Assembly: GCA_019638845.1 (NCBI GenBank)
Contig: JAHBSZ010000003.1
Coordinates: 248,001-312,000 of the forward strand
DNA: 64,000 bases
Reading direction: 5' to 3'
Origin: Salinibacterium sp.
GTDB taxonomy: Bacteria > Actinomycetota > Actinomycetes > Actinomycetales > Microbacteriaceae
Positions 51,295-62,211 of this stretch are shown one piece after another. Both the position numbers and the translations under genes were made by a program. Each line of letters begins with the position of its first letter. Positions within the stretch are counted from its first letter, which is position 1. Under the pieces are notes generated by a model. That model saw nothing but the letters and a program-made list of their open reading frames with translations, had not been told where the DNA came from and did no database searches.

Positions 51295-52059
51295 CTACGC
51301 TACGCTCGCGTCGGCAAGAAAGCGATCATAGCCTTCGTTCTCGAGGCGCTCAGCAAGCTCCGGTCCGCCCTCTTCTGCCACCCGTCCATCAACGAACACG
51401 TGGACAAAGTCCGGCTTGATGTAACGCAGGATCCGTGTGTAGTGCGTGATGAGCAGGATGCCCAGATCGTTGGTTTCCTTCGCCCGAATGACTCCCTCGG
51501 AGACGATCTTGAGCGCGTCGACGTCGAGGCCAGAGTCGGTCTCGTCAAGGATCGCGAAGCGGGGCTTGAGGAGTTCCAACTGGAGTATCTCGTGGCGCTT
51601 CTTCTCGCCACCCGAGAAGCCCTCGTTGACATTGCGCTCGGAGAAGGTCTTGTCCATGCGAAGCGACTTCATCGCCTCGTTGACCTCTTTGATCCACGGG
51701 CGCAAGGCGGGGGCTTCACCGTCGAGGGCAGTCTTTGCGGTACGCAGGAAATCGGCCATTCGTACGCCGGGAATTTCGACCGGATACTGCATCGCCAAGA
51801 AGATGCCCGCGCGGGCGCGTTCGTCGACGCTCATCTCGAGAACTTCAGCGCCGTCCAGAAGCACGGATCCACTCTCGACGTGGTACTTCGGGTGTCCGGC
51901 GATCGAATAGGCGAGAGTCGACTTACCCGACCCGTTCGGGCCCATGATCGCGTGGATCTCTCCCTGAGCGATCGTGAGGTCGACCCCCTTAAGGATCTCT
52001 TTGGTGCCTTGGTCGGTCTCCACTGTGACGTGAAGATCTTTGATTTCAAGTACTGACAT
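51295..52059 (-). CDS. sufC: Fe-S assembly ATPase SufC
   Basis: 254 residues. ABC-type ATPase of the SufBCD scaffold complex, in the cytoplasm. Walker A GPNGSGKSTLAY (about 38-49), SufC-type signature NEGFSGGEKKRHEILQ (about 145-160), Walker B RFAILDETDSGLDVDAL (about 170) and H-loop LLITHYTRIL. Sits between the Rieske gene and sufT. Confidence 0.97.
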   Translation of the reverse strand: MSVLEIKDLHVTVETDQGTKEILKGVDLTIAQGEIHAIMGPNGSGKSTLAYSIAGHPKYHVESGSVLLDGAEVLEMSVDERARAGIFLAMQYPVEIPGVRMADFLRTAKTALDGEAPALRPWIKEVNEAMKSLRMDKTFSERNVNEGFSGGEKKRHEILQLELLKPRFAILDETDSGLDVDALKIVSEGVIRAKETNDLGILLITHYTRILRYIKPDFVHVFVDGRVAEEGGPELAERLENEGYDRFLADASVA

Positions 52060-52082
52060 GGCGGAAATTCCTCAGTCTGGAT

Positions 52083-52412
52083 CTAGACGGCGAGCGTCTT
52101 GTTCGGGTCGACGTACACGACGCCGTCGTCATCAACGGTCACGGTGAACACCGGAACCGGTTCGTAGGCGGGCAGGCTCAACGGCTTGCCGGTATCTAGG
52201 GCGAACAGCGAACCGTGGGCCCAACATTCGATCGCGTCATCCTCGACGAAGCCTTCGGAGAGCGAGATATCGCCATGGGTGCAGGTGTCGCCGATCGCGT
52301 GCACCTTGCCCGCTGAGTCCTTGACGATGGCGATGGCGATTCCATCGAGGACAACTCGATACGCCTTGTTCTCTTCGAGCTCCGCGACGGTGCCGATGCG
52401 TTCTGCGGTCAT
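52083..52412 (-). CDS. Rieske [2Fe-2S] ferredoxin in the suf operon
   Basis: 109 residues. The Rieske motif is complete: CTHGDISLSEGFV (Cys and His) and CWAHGSLFALDTG (Cys and His), the layout of small ferredoxins annotated as non-heme iron oxygenase subunits. No oxygenase gene is nearby; its place between sufD and sufC, overlapping sufD by four bases, suggests a role in Fe-S assembly or as an electron donor to it. Confidence 0.92.
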   Translation of the reverse strand: MTAERIGTVAELEENKAYRVVLDGIAIAIVKDSAGKVHAIGDTCTHGDISLSEGFVEDDAIECWAHGSLFALDTGKPLSLPAYEPVPVFTVTVDDDGVVYVDPNKTLAV

Positions 52413-53605
52413 TGCGCTCCCCCGGAAAGTTCGGCTTCGATTGCGGCGTGAAGGTGAGATTCCAGCTCGGGGTTTCCGATCTTCTGGACGATTTCGGCGA
52501 GGAAGCCGATGACGACGAGCCGGCGAGCTTCGGCCTCGGTGATGCCGCGCGCCTGCAGGTAGAAGAGCTGTTCGTCGTCGAAGCGGCCCGTCGCGCTTGC
52601 GTGGCCCGCTCCGAGGATGTCACCCGTCTCGATCTCGAGGTTCGGAATCGAGTCAGCGCGCGTGCCCTCGCTCAGCACGAGGTTGCGATTCTGCTCGTAG
52701 CTGTCGGTGCCCGACGCCTTCGGTCCGATGAGCACGTCGCCGACCCACACCGTGTGGGCACCCACACCCTGTAGTGCGCCCTTGTAGTTGACGCGACCGA
52801 TGGTGTTCGCTGCTTCGTGGTGCAGGTAGACGCGCTGTTCGAAGTGTTGGCCCGCATCGGCGAAGTAGAGACCGAACAACTCGCCCTGGGCTCCTTCACC
52901 GGAGAGATGAACCGACGGGTTCAGCCGTACAACGGAGCCGCCAAGCGTGACGACGATATGGCGCAGGTGGGCGTCCTTCCCGACCTGGACGAAATGGCTG
53001 GCGAGTTGAGTTGATGGATCAGACCACTCTTGAACCGAAACGACGGTGAGTGTGGCGCCGCTTTCCACCACGATTTCGACGTTCTCGGCGAGTTGAGCGT
53101 CCCCGCTTGACCGAATGATCACGGTGGAGTTGCTGTTCGCCTTCGCGGTGATGATCGTGTGGGCAGCTCGCGGCTCGTCCCCGAGTTGAGAGCGGCTGAG
53201 CACGAGGTCGACGTGATCTTCGGAAGTCACGGTGATGGCGAGAGCTCGTTCGAAGCTCGTCCACGCATTGGCCGAACCGCGATCCTCGGGGATCCCGGCG
53301 AGTCCGACGCGGGCATCCGTGCGGTCGATCCAATCGACGGATGCCCCGGTCGCTTCGTTCACAAGGTAGGCGTACGGCGATCCATCGAGCTGGCCATCGA
53401 TGAGCGGACGTACCCGCGCAACGGGCGTGAGCTTCCAGTCGTTCTCGATTCCCCTGACCTCGGGGAAGTCGTCGTGGTTGACGGAGGTGAACCGCGCATC
53501 ACGGGTTTGGACGGGAACATAGCCGGGCGCGTTGGAATCCCAGCCACCATCGCTGTGCGCCTGCGCTCCGTGCTGTTCGGGGGTCTGTGTTGCGACCGGA
53601 CTCAA
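52409..53605 (-). CDS. sufD: Fe-S assembly protein SufD
   Basis: 398 residues. Beta-helix partner of SufB in the SufBC2D scaffold. Typical blocks include ARDHVDLV-like [76 protein letters not shown] and [20 protein letters not shown] (about 350-370), with C-terminal helices (EAELSGGAQ). Overlaps sufB by four bases and the Rieske gene by four. Confidence 0.95.
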   Translation of the reverse strand: MSPVATQTPEQHGAQAHSDGGWDSNAPGYVPVQTRDARFTSVNHDDFPEVRGIENDWKLTPVARVRPLIDGQLDGSPYAYLVNEATGASVDWIDRTDARVGLAGIPEDRGSANAWTSFERALAITVTSEDHVDLVLSRSQLGDEPRAAHTIITAKANSNSTVIIRSSGDAQLAENVEIVVESGATLTVVSVQEWSDPSTQLASHFVQVGKDAHLRHIVVTLGGSVVRLNPSVHLSGEGAQGELFGLYFADAGQHFEQRVYLHHEAANTIGRVNYKGALQGVGAHTVWVGDVLIGPKASGTDSYEQNRNLVLSEGTRADSIPNLEIETGDILGAGHASATGRFDDEQLFYLQARGITEAEARRLVVIGFLAEIVQKIGNPELESHLHAAIEAELSGGAQ

Positions 53606-55020
53606 CCGACACTGCCTTCCATGCTCATTTCGATGAGCTTGTTGAGCTCCAGTGCATATTCCATGGGCAGTTCACGCGCAATCGGTTCGATGAAACCGCG
53701 AACGATCATGGCCATTGCCTCGTCTTCAGGCATGCCGCGCGATTGCAGGTAGAACAATTGCTCCGCGCTCACGCGAGAGACCGTCGCCTCGTGGCCGAGT
53801 TGCACGTCATCCACCCGGATGTCGATTGCGGGGTACGTGTCGGATCGAGAAATCGTGTCGACAAGGAGAGCATCGCAGCGCACGGTGTTTGCGGAGTGGT
53901 GTGCCTTCTCGTCAACGCGAACTTCGCCTCGGTAACCTGAACGGCCACCCCCGCGAGCTATCGACTTCGAGACGATGGACGACGTCGTGTACGGCGCCAT
54001 GTGAATCATCTTTGCCCCGGCATCTTGGTGCTGACCCGGACCTGCGAACGCGACGGACAGGGTCTCGCCCTTGGCGTGCTCCCCCACCAGATAGATCGAC
54101 GGGTACTTCATCGTGACCTTCGAGCCGATGTTGCCATCGATCCATTCCATCGTTGCGCCCTCGTGGGCGATCGCACGCTTGGTGACGAGGTTGTAGACGT
54201 TGTTCGACCAGTTCTGAATGGTCGTATAGCGCACTCGAGCGTTCTTCTTGACGATGATCTCGACGACCGCCGAGTGCAGCGAGTCCGACTTGTAGATCGG
54301 CGCCGTGCATCCCTCGATGTAGTGCACGTACGAGCCCTCGTCGGCGATGATGAGGGTGCGTTCAAACTGCCCCATGTTCTCGGTGTTGATCCGAAAGTAG
54401 GCCTGGAGGGGAATCTCGACGTGCACGCCCTTCGGCACGTAGACGAAGGAACCGCCCGACCACACCGCGGTGTTGAGTGCGGCGAATTTGTTGTCGCCCG
54501 CTGGGATCACCGTTCCGAAGTACTCCTCGAAGAACTCGGGGTGCTCCCGAAGCGCGGTATCCGTGTCCATGAAGATGACACCCTGAGCTTCGAGTTCGGC
54601 GTTGATCGTGTGGAATACAACCTCTGACTCGTACTGCGCAGCGACACCGGAGACGAGGCGTTTGCGTTCAGCCTCTGGGATACCCAGCTTTTCGTACGTG
54701 AGTCGGATGTCTTCGGGGAGGTCCTCCCACGTCTGCGCCTGCTTCTCTGTCGAGCGCACAAAGTACTTGATGTTGTCGAAGTCGATACCCGAGAGGTCGG
54801 CGCCCCATGTTGGCATCGGTTTGCGGAAGAAGTTCTTGAGACCGGCGAGACGAATCTTGAGCATGCTCTCGGGCTCGCTCTTGAGCTCGGAGATGTTGCG
54901 GACCACATCCTCGTTGATTCCGCGGCGCGCGGAAGCACCGGCGACATCAGAGTCCGACCACCCGAACTCGTACTGCCCGAGACCGTTGAGTTCCGGGCGG
55001 TCGATCAGTACGTCTGACAT
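53602..55020 (-). CDS. sufB: Fe-S assembly protein SufB
   Basis: 472 residues. Scaffold on which Fe-S clusters are built. The sequence has [18 protein letters not shown] (about 60-78), QYESEVVFH, the beta-helix strands [21 protein letters not shown], and the C-terminal [22 protein letters not shown] with the conserved Cys-independent end. First gene of the minus-strand suf operon; AGGAAAGAGG precedes ATG 55020. sufS, sufU and sufR are not in the window. Confidence 0.96.
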   Translation of the reverse strand: MSDVLIDRPELNGLGQYEFGWSDSDVAGASARRGINEDVVRNISELKSEPESMLKIRLAGLKNFFRKPMPTWGADLSGIDFDNIKYFVRSTEKQAQTWEDLPEDIRLTYEKLGIPEAERKRLVSGVAAQYESEVVFHTINAELEAQGVIFMDTDTALREHPEFFEEYFGTVIPAGDNKFAALNTAVWSGGSFVYVPKGVHVEIPLQAYFRINTENMGQFERTLIIADEGSYVHYIEGCTAPIYKSDSLHSAVVEIIVKKNARVRYTTIQNWSNNVYNLVTKRAIAHEGATMEWIDGNIGSKVTMKYPSIYLVGEHAKGETLSVAFAGPGQHQDAGAKMIHMAPYTTSSIVSKSIARGGGRSGYRGEVRVDEKAHHSANTVRCDALLVDTISRSDTYPAIDIRVDDVQLGHEATVSRVSAEQLFYLQSRGMPEDEAMAMIVRGFIEPIARELPMEYALELNKLIEMSMEGSVG

Positions 55021-55168
55021 TAGAGAACCTCTTTCCTACCGTGGGCAACCGAGGTGGTTGCGACGGCATTCCCTCACGCAGCCCCACTCTTGCGAGCGAC
55101 CGGGTTTTCGGGATGCCCGCTCAAACCAGTGTCGGGCTGAAAACAGGACACGGGAGCGAGCTCCGGCG

Positions 55169-55180
55169 TCAACGTTGACT
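55169..55180. promoter_or_regulatory. perfect palindrome upstream of the suf operon
   Basis: GTCAACGTTGAC, 12 bases, fully self-complementary, 149 bases upstream of sufB in the 218-base gap after ctaA. It could be an operator for a regulator such as SufR or another factor, but the SufR sites I know of have a spacer between CAAC and GTTG. Otherwise this gap shows no gene. Confidence 0.3.
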
Positions 55181-55238
55181 CCCCGGCATTGGGCTGTGTT
55201 CCTGAACCGGTTAAGCCTACAGTCTGGGAGTCCCGTTG

Positions 55239-56198
55239 TCAGGAATCAGCGGCGGTTTGACGGGATCCACCGACACCGGCGAACAGCGCAGGCCGCACGT
55301 CAAGCAGTACCCGTAGCACTCCCACCCAGACCAAAGCCGCCCCGAGCAGGTGGAAGGACACAAGTGCTGCGGGCAACCCACTGACCGCCTGGAGGAGGCC
55401 GACGAGACCTTGGGCGAGCAGCACCACCACGAACACCATGGTGCGTCGCCGAATCAGGCGAGCACGGGCATCCGTGCCCCGGCTTGCTCTCAGCAGAGCG
55501 ATGGTGAGCGCGAACACGAGAGCCCCGAGGACCCCGTGGATGATCGTGAAGGTTGTCCAGTCGAGTTGCATTCGTGGCACGTCGGACGAGTCACCGGCGT
55601 GTGGACCCGCGCCCGACACCATTGTGCCGAACACGATGAGTGCGACAGTCGCTGCCACGAGAACCCAGGCGAGCGCAGCAGAACCGCGCGAAATCGTGCC
55701 CTCCGCGCCGGGTCGGGTCTCGCGTACGCGATGCCAGGTGAGCGTCGTCGTTGCGAGCAGAGCGATAGCGAGAACGAAGTGCAGCGCCACGACCCACGGG
55801 TTTAGTCCGACCAGCACCGTTATCCCCCCAGCGATGGCGTTGGCGATGACAAGCCAGAATTGCGACCAAGCCAGCCGCGACACCGAACGAACGTGCTGCT
55901 TCTGGAGGCGTGCGGCGATGATGACCCAGCCCACCGCGATGACGATGACTGCCGTGATCAGTCGGTTCGCGAACTCGATGACCCCGTGAATACCCAGTTC
56001 CGCGCTTGGCGCAAGGGAACTACCCTCACAGGTCGGCCAATCGGGACAACCGAGTCCAGACCCGGTGACCCGGACGAGCCCCCCAGTAAAAACGATGATG
56101 ATGCTCACGATGAGCGCTGACGTGGTCGCCCACCGCAATGCGCGGGTAGAGAGGGTCCAGCGGGAAGCTGCCCAGCCGAGCGGTGTCTTCAGTGCCAC
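55239..56198 (-). CDS. ctaA: heme A synthase
   Basis: 319 residues, eight hydrophobic segments. Oxidises the C8 methyl of heme O to give heme A. The first extracytoplasmic loop has GGLVRVTGSGLGCPDWPTCEG with a Cys pair (about 41-61), and conserved His residues lie in membrane helices, e.g. IHGVIEFANR, VALHFVLAIALL, IIHGVLGALV. GTG 56198 shares one base with the ctaB stop (TAGTG), so the genes are coupled. Confidence 0.94.
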   Translation of the reverse strand: MALKTPLGWAASRWTLSTRALRWATTSALIVSIIIVFTGGLVRVTGSGLGCPDWPTCEGSSLAPSAELGIHGVIEFANRLITAVIVIAVGWVIIAARLQKQHVRSVSRLAWSQFWLVIANAIAGGITVLVGLNPWVVALHFVLAIALLATTTLTWHRVRETRPGAEGTISRGSAALAWVLVAATVALIVFGTMVSGAGPHAGDSSDVPRMQLDWTTFTIIHGVLGALVFALTIALLRASRGTDARARLIRRRTMVFVVVLLAQGLVGLLQAVSGLPAALVSFHLLGAALVWVGVLRVLLDVRPALFAGVGGSRQTAADS

Positions 56199-57118
56199 TA
56201 GAACGGCAACAGCGGGTCAATGCCGACGGCGACGAACACGAGAGTCAAGTAGCTGATCGAGCTGTGGAAGACGCGCATCGGGCGCACCACGCCGTGTCGA
56301 ATCGCTGTGTTGTAGAGAAGGTGGGATTCCACGATGAACCAGCCACCAGCGAGCACTGCCACCGCCGAGTACACGATGCCCATCTGACCCACGGGAATCA
56401 GCAACAGGGAGCACGCAACGGTTGCCCACGCGTAGAGCACTATCTGAAGCCCGACGACGGTACGACCCCGTACGACCGCCAGCATGGGGACGCCCACGGA
56501 CTGGTAGTCGGCGCGATACTTCATCGAAAGCGGCCAATAGTGCGGCGGTGTCCACAGGAAGACGATTCCGAACAAGATGACCGGGGTCCAGGTGAGTGAG
56601 CCCGTGACCGCTGCCCAGCCGATCAACACGGGCATGCAACCAGCAGCTCCCCCCCACACGATGTTTTGCGGGGTGCGGCGCTTGAGTACGAGTGTGTAGA
56701 CCAAGACATAGAACAAGATGGCGGCAAGCGAGAGCGCTGCGGCGAGCCAGTTGATAAGGAAACCGAGCCATAGCACGGATGCCACGCCAGCAATCCAGGC
56801 GAACGCCAACGCCTCTCGATCGCTGAGCTCCCCCGTCACCAAGGGACGCTTCTTCGTGCGATCCATGATCCGGTCGATGTCGCGGTCGATGTAACAGTTG
56901 AAGGCGTTGGCCGATCCTGCACTCAACGACCCGCCCACGAGAGTACCCAGCACGAGCCAGAGGTTGGGGATGCCGTGTGCGGCGAGCACCATAACCGGGG
57001 CGGTGGTAACCAGGAGCAGTTCGATCACACGCGGCTTCGTCAACGCGATGTAGGCGAGTACCTTGCGACGGAATCCGATACGAGGGCGCTCGGTACGAGC
57101 CTCGATCACGACATCCAT
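56198..57118 (-). CDS. ctaB: protoheme IX farnesyltransferase (heme O synthase)
   Basis: 306 residues from ATG 57118, nine hydrophobic segments. UbiA-type prenyltransferase that farnesylates heme B to heme O, the step before CtaA. The substrate-binding motif [18 protein letters not shown] with the NxxxDxxxD pattern (about 87-104), KKRPLVTGE and the second Asp motif [13 protein letters not shown] are present. TAGAAT lies seven bases upstream of ATG, giving a leaderless ctaB-ctaA operon divergent from tkt. Confidence 0.95.
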   Translation of the reverse strand: MDVVIEARTERPRIGFRRKVLAYIALTKPRVIELLLVTTAPVMVLAAHGIPNLWLVLGTLVGGSLSAGSANAFNCYIDRDIDRIMDRTKKRPLVTGELSDREALAFAWIAGVASVLWLGFLINWLAAALSLAAILFYVLVYTLVLKRRTPQNIVWGGAAGCMPVLIGWAAVTGSLTWTPVILFGIVFLWTPPHYWPLSMKYRADYQSVGVPMLAVVRGRTVVGLQIVLYAWATVACSLLLIPVGQMGIVYSAVAVLAGGWFIVESHLLYNTAIRHGVVRPMRVFHSSISYLTLVFVAVGIDPLLPF

Positions 57119-57125
57119 GATCTCG

Positions 57126-57131
57126 ATTCTA
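57126..57131 (-). promoter_or_regulatory. -10 element of ctaB-ctaA
   Basis: TAGAAT on the minus strand, seven bases before ATG 57118. Confidence 0.5.
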
Positions 57132-57173
57132 AGCGGTGGTTGGAGCGGGTCTGCGTACGCCCTCGGGAGCGGC

Positions 57174-57202
57174 CGTAACCTGGGCTGAGCGTTCTCTATA
57201 CT
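57174..57202 (+). promoter_or_regulatory. promoter of the pentose phosphate operon
   Basis: TATACT (57197-57202) is a strong -10; CGTAAC (57174-57179) is a poor -35 at 17-base spacing. The transcript would begin near 57209, giving a leader of about 130 bases before tkt, unusual among the leaderless genes here. Confidence 0.5.
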
Positions 57203-57342
57203 TGAATGGCCTGCTGGCCGATGATTCGCCTTCCCTGTGGAAACCCTGTTCCGGTTCAAACGCCGTGCGGTGTTTCGCGTGCTGTGGTGGTTGCGAAAGC
57301 TGACCGGCAGTCCTCCACTCAGTGAACGAAGGGTTAGACCCC

Positions 57343-59436
57343 GTGGCAACTCTCCAATGGGATCCCATTGATGACAAGGCAGTAGATACCGCTCGGCTAC
57401 TCGCGGCAGATGCCGTGGAAAAGGTCGGAAACGGCCATCCTGGTACCGCGATGAGCATGGCGCCAGCGGCCTATCTGCTGTTCCAGAAGGTCATGCGCCG
57501 CGATCCGGCGGACAACGAGTGGATTGGTCGCGACCGCTTCATTCTGTCAATCGGTCACTCGTCCCTCACTCAGTATGTGCAGCTCTACTTTGGTGGCTAC
57601 GGGCTCGAGCTCGATGACCTCAAGGCGCTCCGTACGTGGGGTTCCAAGACTCCGGGTCATCCGGAGTTCGGCCACACCGCTGGCGTTGAGATCACCACCG
57701 GCCCCCTCGGTCAGGGCATCGCGTCCGCGGTGGGATTCGCCTACGCTGCCCGCTACGAGCGCGGACTCTTCGACCCGGAGGCTGAAGCCGGGAAGAGCCC
57801 GTTCGACCACTTCATCTACGTTCTCGCTGGCGACGGCGACCTGCAGGAGGGTGTCTCGTCCGAGGCCTCTTCTCTCGCCGGCCACCAACAGCTGGGCAAC
57901 TTGATCGCGATCTACGACTCGAATCAGATCTCGATCGAAGACGACACGAATATCGCCTTCACCGAAGACGTGAAGGCGCGCTACGAGTCGTACCACTGGC
58001 ACGTACAGACCGTGGACTGGAAGAAGACCGGTGTCTACGAAGAAGACGTGCACGAACTGCACGCCGCAATCGAGGCAGCCAAGGGCGTTACGGACAAGCC
58101 GTCGCTCATCATCTTGCGCACCATCATTGGCTGGCCCGCACCCCACAAGCAGAACTCGGGCAAGATTCACGGCTCCGCACTCGGCGCCGATGAGCTCGCA
58201 GCGACGAAGCGCACACTCGGGTTCGACCCCGAGGAGCACTTCGCAGTAGCACCCGACGTCATCGAGCACACCCGAAAGGCCCTCGACCGTGGCAAGGCGG
58301 TTCACGCCGAGTGGAACGGGCAGTTCGACGCCTGGGCCGCAGCGAACCCCGACCGAAAAGCTCTGTTGGATCGCATTCTCATGGGTGCCCTTCCGGACGG
58401 TGTGGAGGCGGCTCTCCCCGTCTTCGAGGCCGGCAAGGATGTCTCGACTCGCGCCGCGAGCGGTAAGGTGCTCGGCGCACTCGGACCGGTAATTCCCGAG
58501 TTGTGGGGTGGTTCCGCAGACCTCGCGGAGTCGAACTTGACGACCATCGAGGGCAGCGCGTCGTTCATCCCGAGCGTGCACTCTACCCACGAGTGGACGG
58601 GCAACGAGTACGGCCGTGTCTTGCACTTCGGAATCCGCGAGCACGCGATGGGCGCGATCATCAACGGAATCGTCCTGCATGGGAACACCCGTGCATTCGG
58701 CGGCACATTCTTGATCTTCAGCGACTACATGCGCCCTGCCGTGCGTCTCGCTGCGCTGATGAAGGTCCCCTCGATCTTCGTCTGGACGCATGACTCGGTG
58801 GCCCTAGGCGAAGACGGGCCCACGCACCAGCCGATTGAGCAGTTGGCGTCGTTGCGAATGATCCCCGGCATGGATGTCGTGCGCCCCGGCGACGCGAACG
58901 AGACTGCTTGGGCGTGGAAGACGATCCTCGAACGCCGCAACGGACCCGCGGGCATCGCGCTGTCGCGTCAGAACCTCCCGGTCTTCGAGCGAGGCGACGG
59001 CGTGGCATCCGGCGACACCTTCGCCGCGGCCAACTACGTGGCGAACGGCGCGTACGTACTCGCCGAAGCGCCAAACGGCACCCCCGATGTGATCTTCATC
59101 GCCACGGGTTCCGAGGTGCAGATCGCACTGGATGCGCGCGAAGCGCTCAAGGCAGAAGGCGTCAACGCCCGCGTGGTTTCCGCTCCCTGCCTCGAGTGGT
59201 TCGAGGAACAGGACGCCGCGTACCGCGAGTCGGTCCTACCGGCCGCCGTCACCGCGCGCGTATCGATCGAAGCTGGAATCGCAGTCACGTGGCGCGGCTA
59301 TGTCGGCGACGCAGGACGCAGCATTTCGATCGAACACTTCGGTGCATCGGCCGACTACAAGACCCTATTCCGCGAGTTTGGAATAACCACCGAGGCCGCC
59401 GTGGCCGCAGCCAAGGAAACGCTGGCAGCCCGCTAG
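57343..59436 (+). CDS. tkt: transketolase
   Basis: 697 residues. Thiamine-diphosphate enzyme of the non-oxidative pentose phosphate pathway. Blocks: [27 protein letters not shown] (20-46), [23 protein letters not shown] (about 103-125), the TPP motif [15 protein letters not shown] (about 158-172) and the catalytic [18 protein letters not shown] 57343 with GAAGGG upstream fits the family N-terminus ([10 protein letters not shown]); GTG 57322 is open too. First gene of the operon tkt-tal-pgi-zwf-opcA. Confidence 0.97.
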   Translation: MATLQWDPIDDKAVDTARLLAADAVEKVGNGHPGTAMSMAPAAYLLFQKVMRRDPADNEWIGRDRFILSIGHSSLTQYVQLYFGGYGLELDDLKALRTWGSKTPGHPEFGHTAGVEITTGPLGQGIASAVGFAYAARYERGLFDPEAEAGKSPFDHFIYVLAGDGDLQEGVSSEASSLAGHQQLGNLIAIYDSNQISIEDDTNIAFTEDVKARYESYHWHVQTVDWKKTGVYEEDVHELHAAIEAAKGVTDKPSLIILRTIIGWPAPHKQNSGKIHGSALGADELAATKRTLGFDPEEHFAVAPDVIEHTRKALDRGKAVHAEWNGQFDAWAAANPDRKALLDRILMGALPDGVEAALPVFEAGKDVSTRAASGKVLGALGPVIPELWGGSADLAESNLTTIEGSASFIPSVHSTHEWTGNEYGRVLHFGIREHAMGAIINGIVLHGNTRAFGGTFLIFSDYMRPAVRLAALMKVPSIFVWTHDSVALGEDGPTHQPIEQLASLRMIPGMDVVRPGDANETAWAWKTILERRNGPAGIALSRQNLPVFERGDGVASGDTFAAANYVANGAYVLAEAPNGTPDVIFIATGSEVQIALDAREALKAEGVNARVVSAPCLEWFEEQDAAYRESVLPAAVTARVSIEAGIAVTWRGYVGDAGRSISIEHFGASADYKTLFREFGITTEAAVAAAKETLAAR

Positions 59437-59462
59437 GGCCCGGCAAGAGGAAGATGACAGCT

Positions 59463-60575
59463 ATGAGCAACGAAACTCCTACTAGTGCCCTTTCGGCTAT
59501 CGGCGTCAGCATCTGGCTGGACGACCTGTCTCGCGAGCGAATCAACTCGGGGAGCCTGCAGCGCCTGATTGATGATCGCAACGTGGTCGGTGTGACGACC
59601 AACCCGACGATCTTCGCTACAGCCCTAGCCAAGGGGGAGGCCTACGACGCACAGGTCACCGAACTGGCAGCCGCAGGCAAGACCGTGACCGAGGCAGTCT
59701 TCGAGATCACTACCGATGACGTGGCTGCCGCGAGCGACATTTTCCGCCCCGTCTACGACGCGACCAACGGTCAGGACGGCCGCGTCTCCATCGAGGTCGA
59801 ACCCGGTTTGGCTACCGATGCAGCAGGCACCATTGCCCAAGCCAAAGAACTCTGGGCAAAGGTCAACAGGCCCAATGCGATGATCAAGATTCCGGCGACC
59901 ATCGAGGGTCTTGAGGCCATCACTGAGACCATCGGCGCCGGTATCAGCGTCAATGTCACTCTCATCTTCAGCCTCGAGCGGCACCGGGCAGTCATCAACG
60001 CCTACCTCTCGGGTCTCGAGAAGGCGAAGGCCGCCGGACACGACCTCGCGACGATCCACTCGGTCGCGTCGTTCTTCGTGTCCCGTGTCGACACCGAGAT
60101 CGACAAACGTCTCGACGCAATCGGCACGCCGGAGGCCCGCTCGCTCAAGAGCAAGGCTGGCGTGGCAAACGCGCGCCTCGCCTACCAGGTCTACGAGCAG
60201 GAGTTCGCCTCGGAGCGTGCACAGGTTCTGCTCTCGGCTGGCGCGAACAAACAGCGCCCGTTGTGGGCGTCGACCGGCGTCAAGGACCCGAGCCTCCCGG
60301 ACACGCTCTACGTTACGGAACTCGCGGTCGGCGAGACGGTGAACACCATGCCCGAAAAGACGCTCGAGGCCACCTTCGATCATGGCGTGATCGAGGGCGA
60401 TCAGGTAACCGGGAACTACGCAGCGGCGAACGCCACACTCGACGCGCTCGACGCACTCGGCATCTCATACAGCGAGGTCACCGCCTTGCTCGAAAAGGAG
60501 GGCGTCGAGAAGTTCATCGTCTCCTGGACCGAACTGCTCGACACCGTCGCCGCAGCCTTGGAAGCCGCAAAGTGA
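59463..60575 (+). CDS. tal: transaldolase
   Basis: 370 residues, the long actinobacterial form. Transfers dihydroxyacetone between sugar phosphates via a Schiff base on Lys142 ([11 protein letters not shown]). Other conserved parts are [14 protein letters not shown] (14-27), GVTTNPTIF (43-51) and [12 protein letters not shown] [15 protein letters not shown] 59463 has GAGGAAG at workable spacing; ATG 59454 is too close to it. The TGA overlaps the pgi GTG. Confidence 0.96.
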   Translation: MSNETPTSALSAIGVSIWLDDLSRERINSGSLQRLIDDRNVVGVTTNPTIFATALAKGEAYDAQVTELAAAGKTVTEAVFEITTDDVAAASDIFRPVYDATNGQDGRVSIEVEPGLATDAAGTIAQAKELWAKVNRPNAMIKIPATIEGLEAITETIGAGISVNVTLIFSLERHRAVINAYLSGLEKAKAAGHDLATIHSVASFFVSRVDTEIDKRLDAIGTPEARSLKSKAGVANARLAYQVYEQEFASERAQVLLSAGANKQRPLWASTGVKDPSLPDTLYVTELAVGETVNTMPEKTLEATFDHGVIEGDQVTGNYAAANATLDALDALGISYSEVTALLEKEGVEKFIVSWTELLDTVAAALEAAK

Positions 60576-62170
60576 GCGTCAAAATCGCCGTCTCGGGTGC
60601 CGCGGCAGAGGCAGTTGATCGAATCATCCCGCAACTCGTCAGCGATCTGGTCGCCAGCAGAATCACCTCCGGTGATGGTTCGCTCTGGGGGCCCGACGCT
60701 GAAGAAGAGTCGAACAAGCGGCTCGGCTGGGTTGAGGCCGTCGCGGTCTCCCGGCCCATGGTCGACGACATTTATGAGTTGCGCGACGCGCTCCGCGAGG
60801 CCGGCGTCAATCACATCGTCCTGGGTGGCATGGGCGGCTCCTCCCTTGCTCCCGAGGTGATCACCCGCACATACGGCGTTGATCTCACGGTTCTGGATTC
60901 GACGGACCCCGGCCAGGTTCTCTCTGCGTTGGGCGATCGACTCGCGACTTCGGCGATCGTCATCTCGTCGAAGTCGGGCTCCACCGTGGAGACCGACAGC
61001 CAGAAGCGTATCTACGAGCAGTACTTCAGCGAGGCCGGTATTGACCCGCTCGAGCGCGTCATCATCGTCACCGACCCAGGTTCGCCGCTCGACGTCTCGG
61101 CTCGAGCTGCCGGATACCGGGTCTTTAACGCAGACCCGAACGTTGGTGGCCGGTATTCCGCACTTACTGCCTTCGGTCTCGTTCCGTCTGGCCTCGCCGG
61201 AGTCGACCTCCACGAGCTCCTCGATGAGGCCGAGGCCGTTATGGTCGAACTCGCTGTCGACAACGTGTCAAACCCGGGCCTGATCCTGGGTGCGGCGATG
61301 GCGGGAACCCGTCCGCTCAAAGACAAACTCGGCATCGTTCCGGATGGCACCCACATCCTCGGCTTCGGAGACTGGGCGGAACAGCTCATCGCCGAGTCGA
61401 CGGGCAAGCTCGGCAAGGGCATCCTTCCGGTCGTCCTCGACGTCAACTCCCCCGAGCTTGGCGAAGGTCTTTCCGACCTTCAGGTAGTCCGGCTCGTCGG
61501 CGACTGGGACGACACGCGCGAGGTCGCTGACGGCGAGATCGAGATCGCCGGAAGTCTCGGCGGCCAGATTCTGGTCTGGGAGTACGCGACCGCAGTTGCC
61601 GGTCGCATCCTCGGGATCAATCCGTTCGACCAGCCCGACGTCGAGTCTGCGAAGATCGCGACTCGCGCGCTCATCGACAATCCGTCGAAGCCCGCAGAGC
61701 CCGCTTTCGTCGTGGGGGATATCGAGGTTCGAGGGACGCCGGACGTCGTCGCGAACGTCACGGATCTCGAGAGTGCGCTCTTCGCGCTGCTCTCGCAGCT
61801 TCCGGACGATGGGTACGTCTCGATCCAGGCCTACGTCGACCGCGTTGCCCATCCTGAACTCTTCACCCTCCGTGACGAGCTCGCGGCGCGTGCGAAACGA
61901 CCCGTCACCTTCGGCTGGGGGCCGCGGTTCCTGCATTCGACGGGACAGTTCCACAAGGGCGGTCCCGCGGTCGGTGTGTTCCTTCAGGTGCTCACCGCGG
62001 ATGAGACAGACCTGCAGATCCCGGACCGCCCATTCACCTTTGGTCAGCTCATCCGTGCGCAGGCGCAGGGTGACGCCAGCGTCCTCGCCGATCACGGTCG
62101 GCCCGTCCTCAGCCTCACGCTCAGGAATCCCGCGGCGTCACTCCCGATCGTCATCAGCGCGCTGAAGTAG
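60572..62170 (+). CDS. pgi: glucose-6-phosphate isomerase
   Basis: 532 residues. Interconverts glucose 6-phosphate and fructose 6-phosphate, joining the pathway to glycolysis and glycogen. SIS-type blocks: [14 protein letters not shown] (about 84-97), [13 protein letters not shown] (about 131-143), [23 protein letters not shown], and [13 protein letters not shown] (active site). The start GTG 60572 overlaps the tal stop. This divergent Pgi form, within the pentose phosphate operon, is found in several actinobacteria. Confidence 0.94.
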   Translation: MSVKIAVSGAAAEAVDRIIPQLVSDLVASRITSGDGSLWGPDAEEESNKRLGWVEAVAVSRPMVDDIYELRDALREAGVNHIVLGGMGGSSLAPEVITRTYGVDLTVLDSTDPGQVLSALGDRLATSAIVISSKSGSTVETDSQKRIYEQYFSEAGIDPLERVIIVTDPGSPLDVSARAAGYRVFNADPNVGGRYSALTAFGLVPSGLAGVDLHELLDEAEAVMVELAVDNVSNPGLILGAAMAGTRPLKDKLGIVPDGTHILGFGDWAEQLIAESTGKLGKGILPVVLDVNSPELGEGLSDLQVVRLVGDWDDTREVADGEIEIAGSLGGQILVWEYATAVAGRILGINPFDQPDVESAKIATRALIDNPSKPAEPAFVVGDIEVRGTPDVVANVTDLESALFALLSQLPDDGYVSIQAYVDRVAHPELFTLRDELAARAKRPVTFGWGPRFLHSTGQFHKGGPAVGVFLQVLTADETDLQIPDRPFTFGQLIRAQAQGDASVLADHGRPVLSLTLRNPAASLPIVISALK

Positions 62171-62211
62171 CCTGTCTCCCGCAGGTTTTAGGCACAAGCA
62201 CTAGGAGCACC

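Noticed and set aside
62171..62211. hairpin between pgi and zwf as an operon-splitting terminator
   Set aside because: Only a 4-bp CCTG/CAGG stem; too weak.
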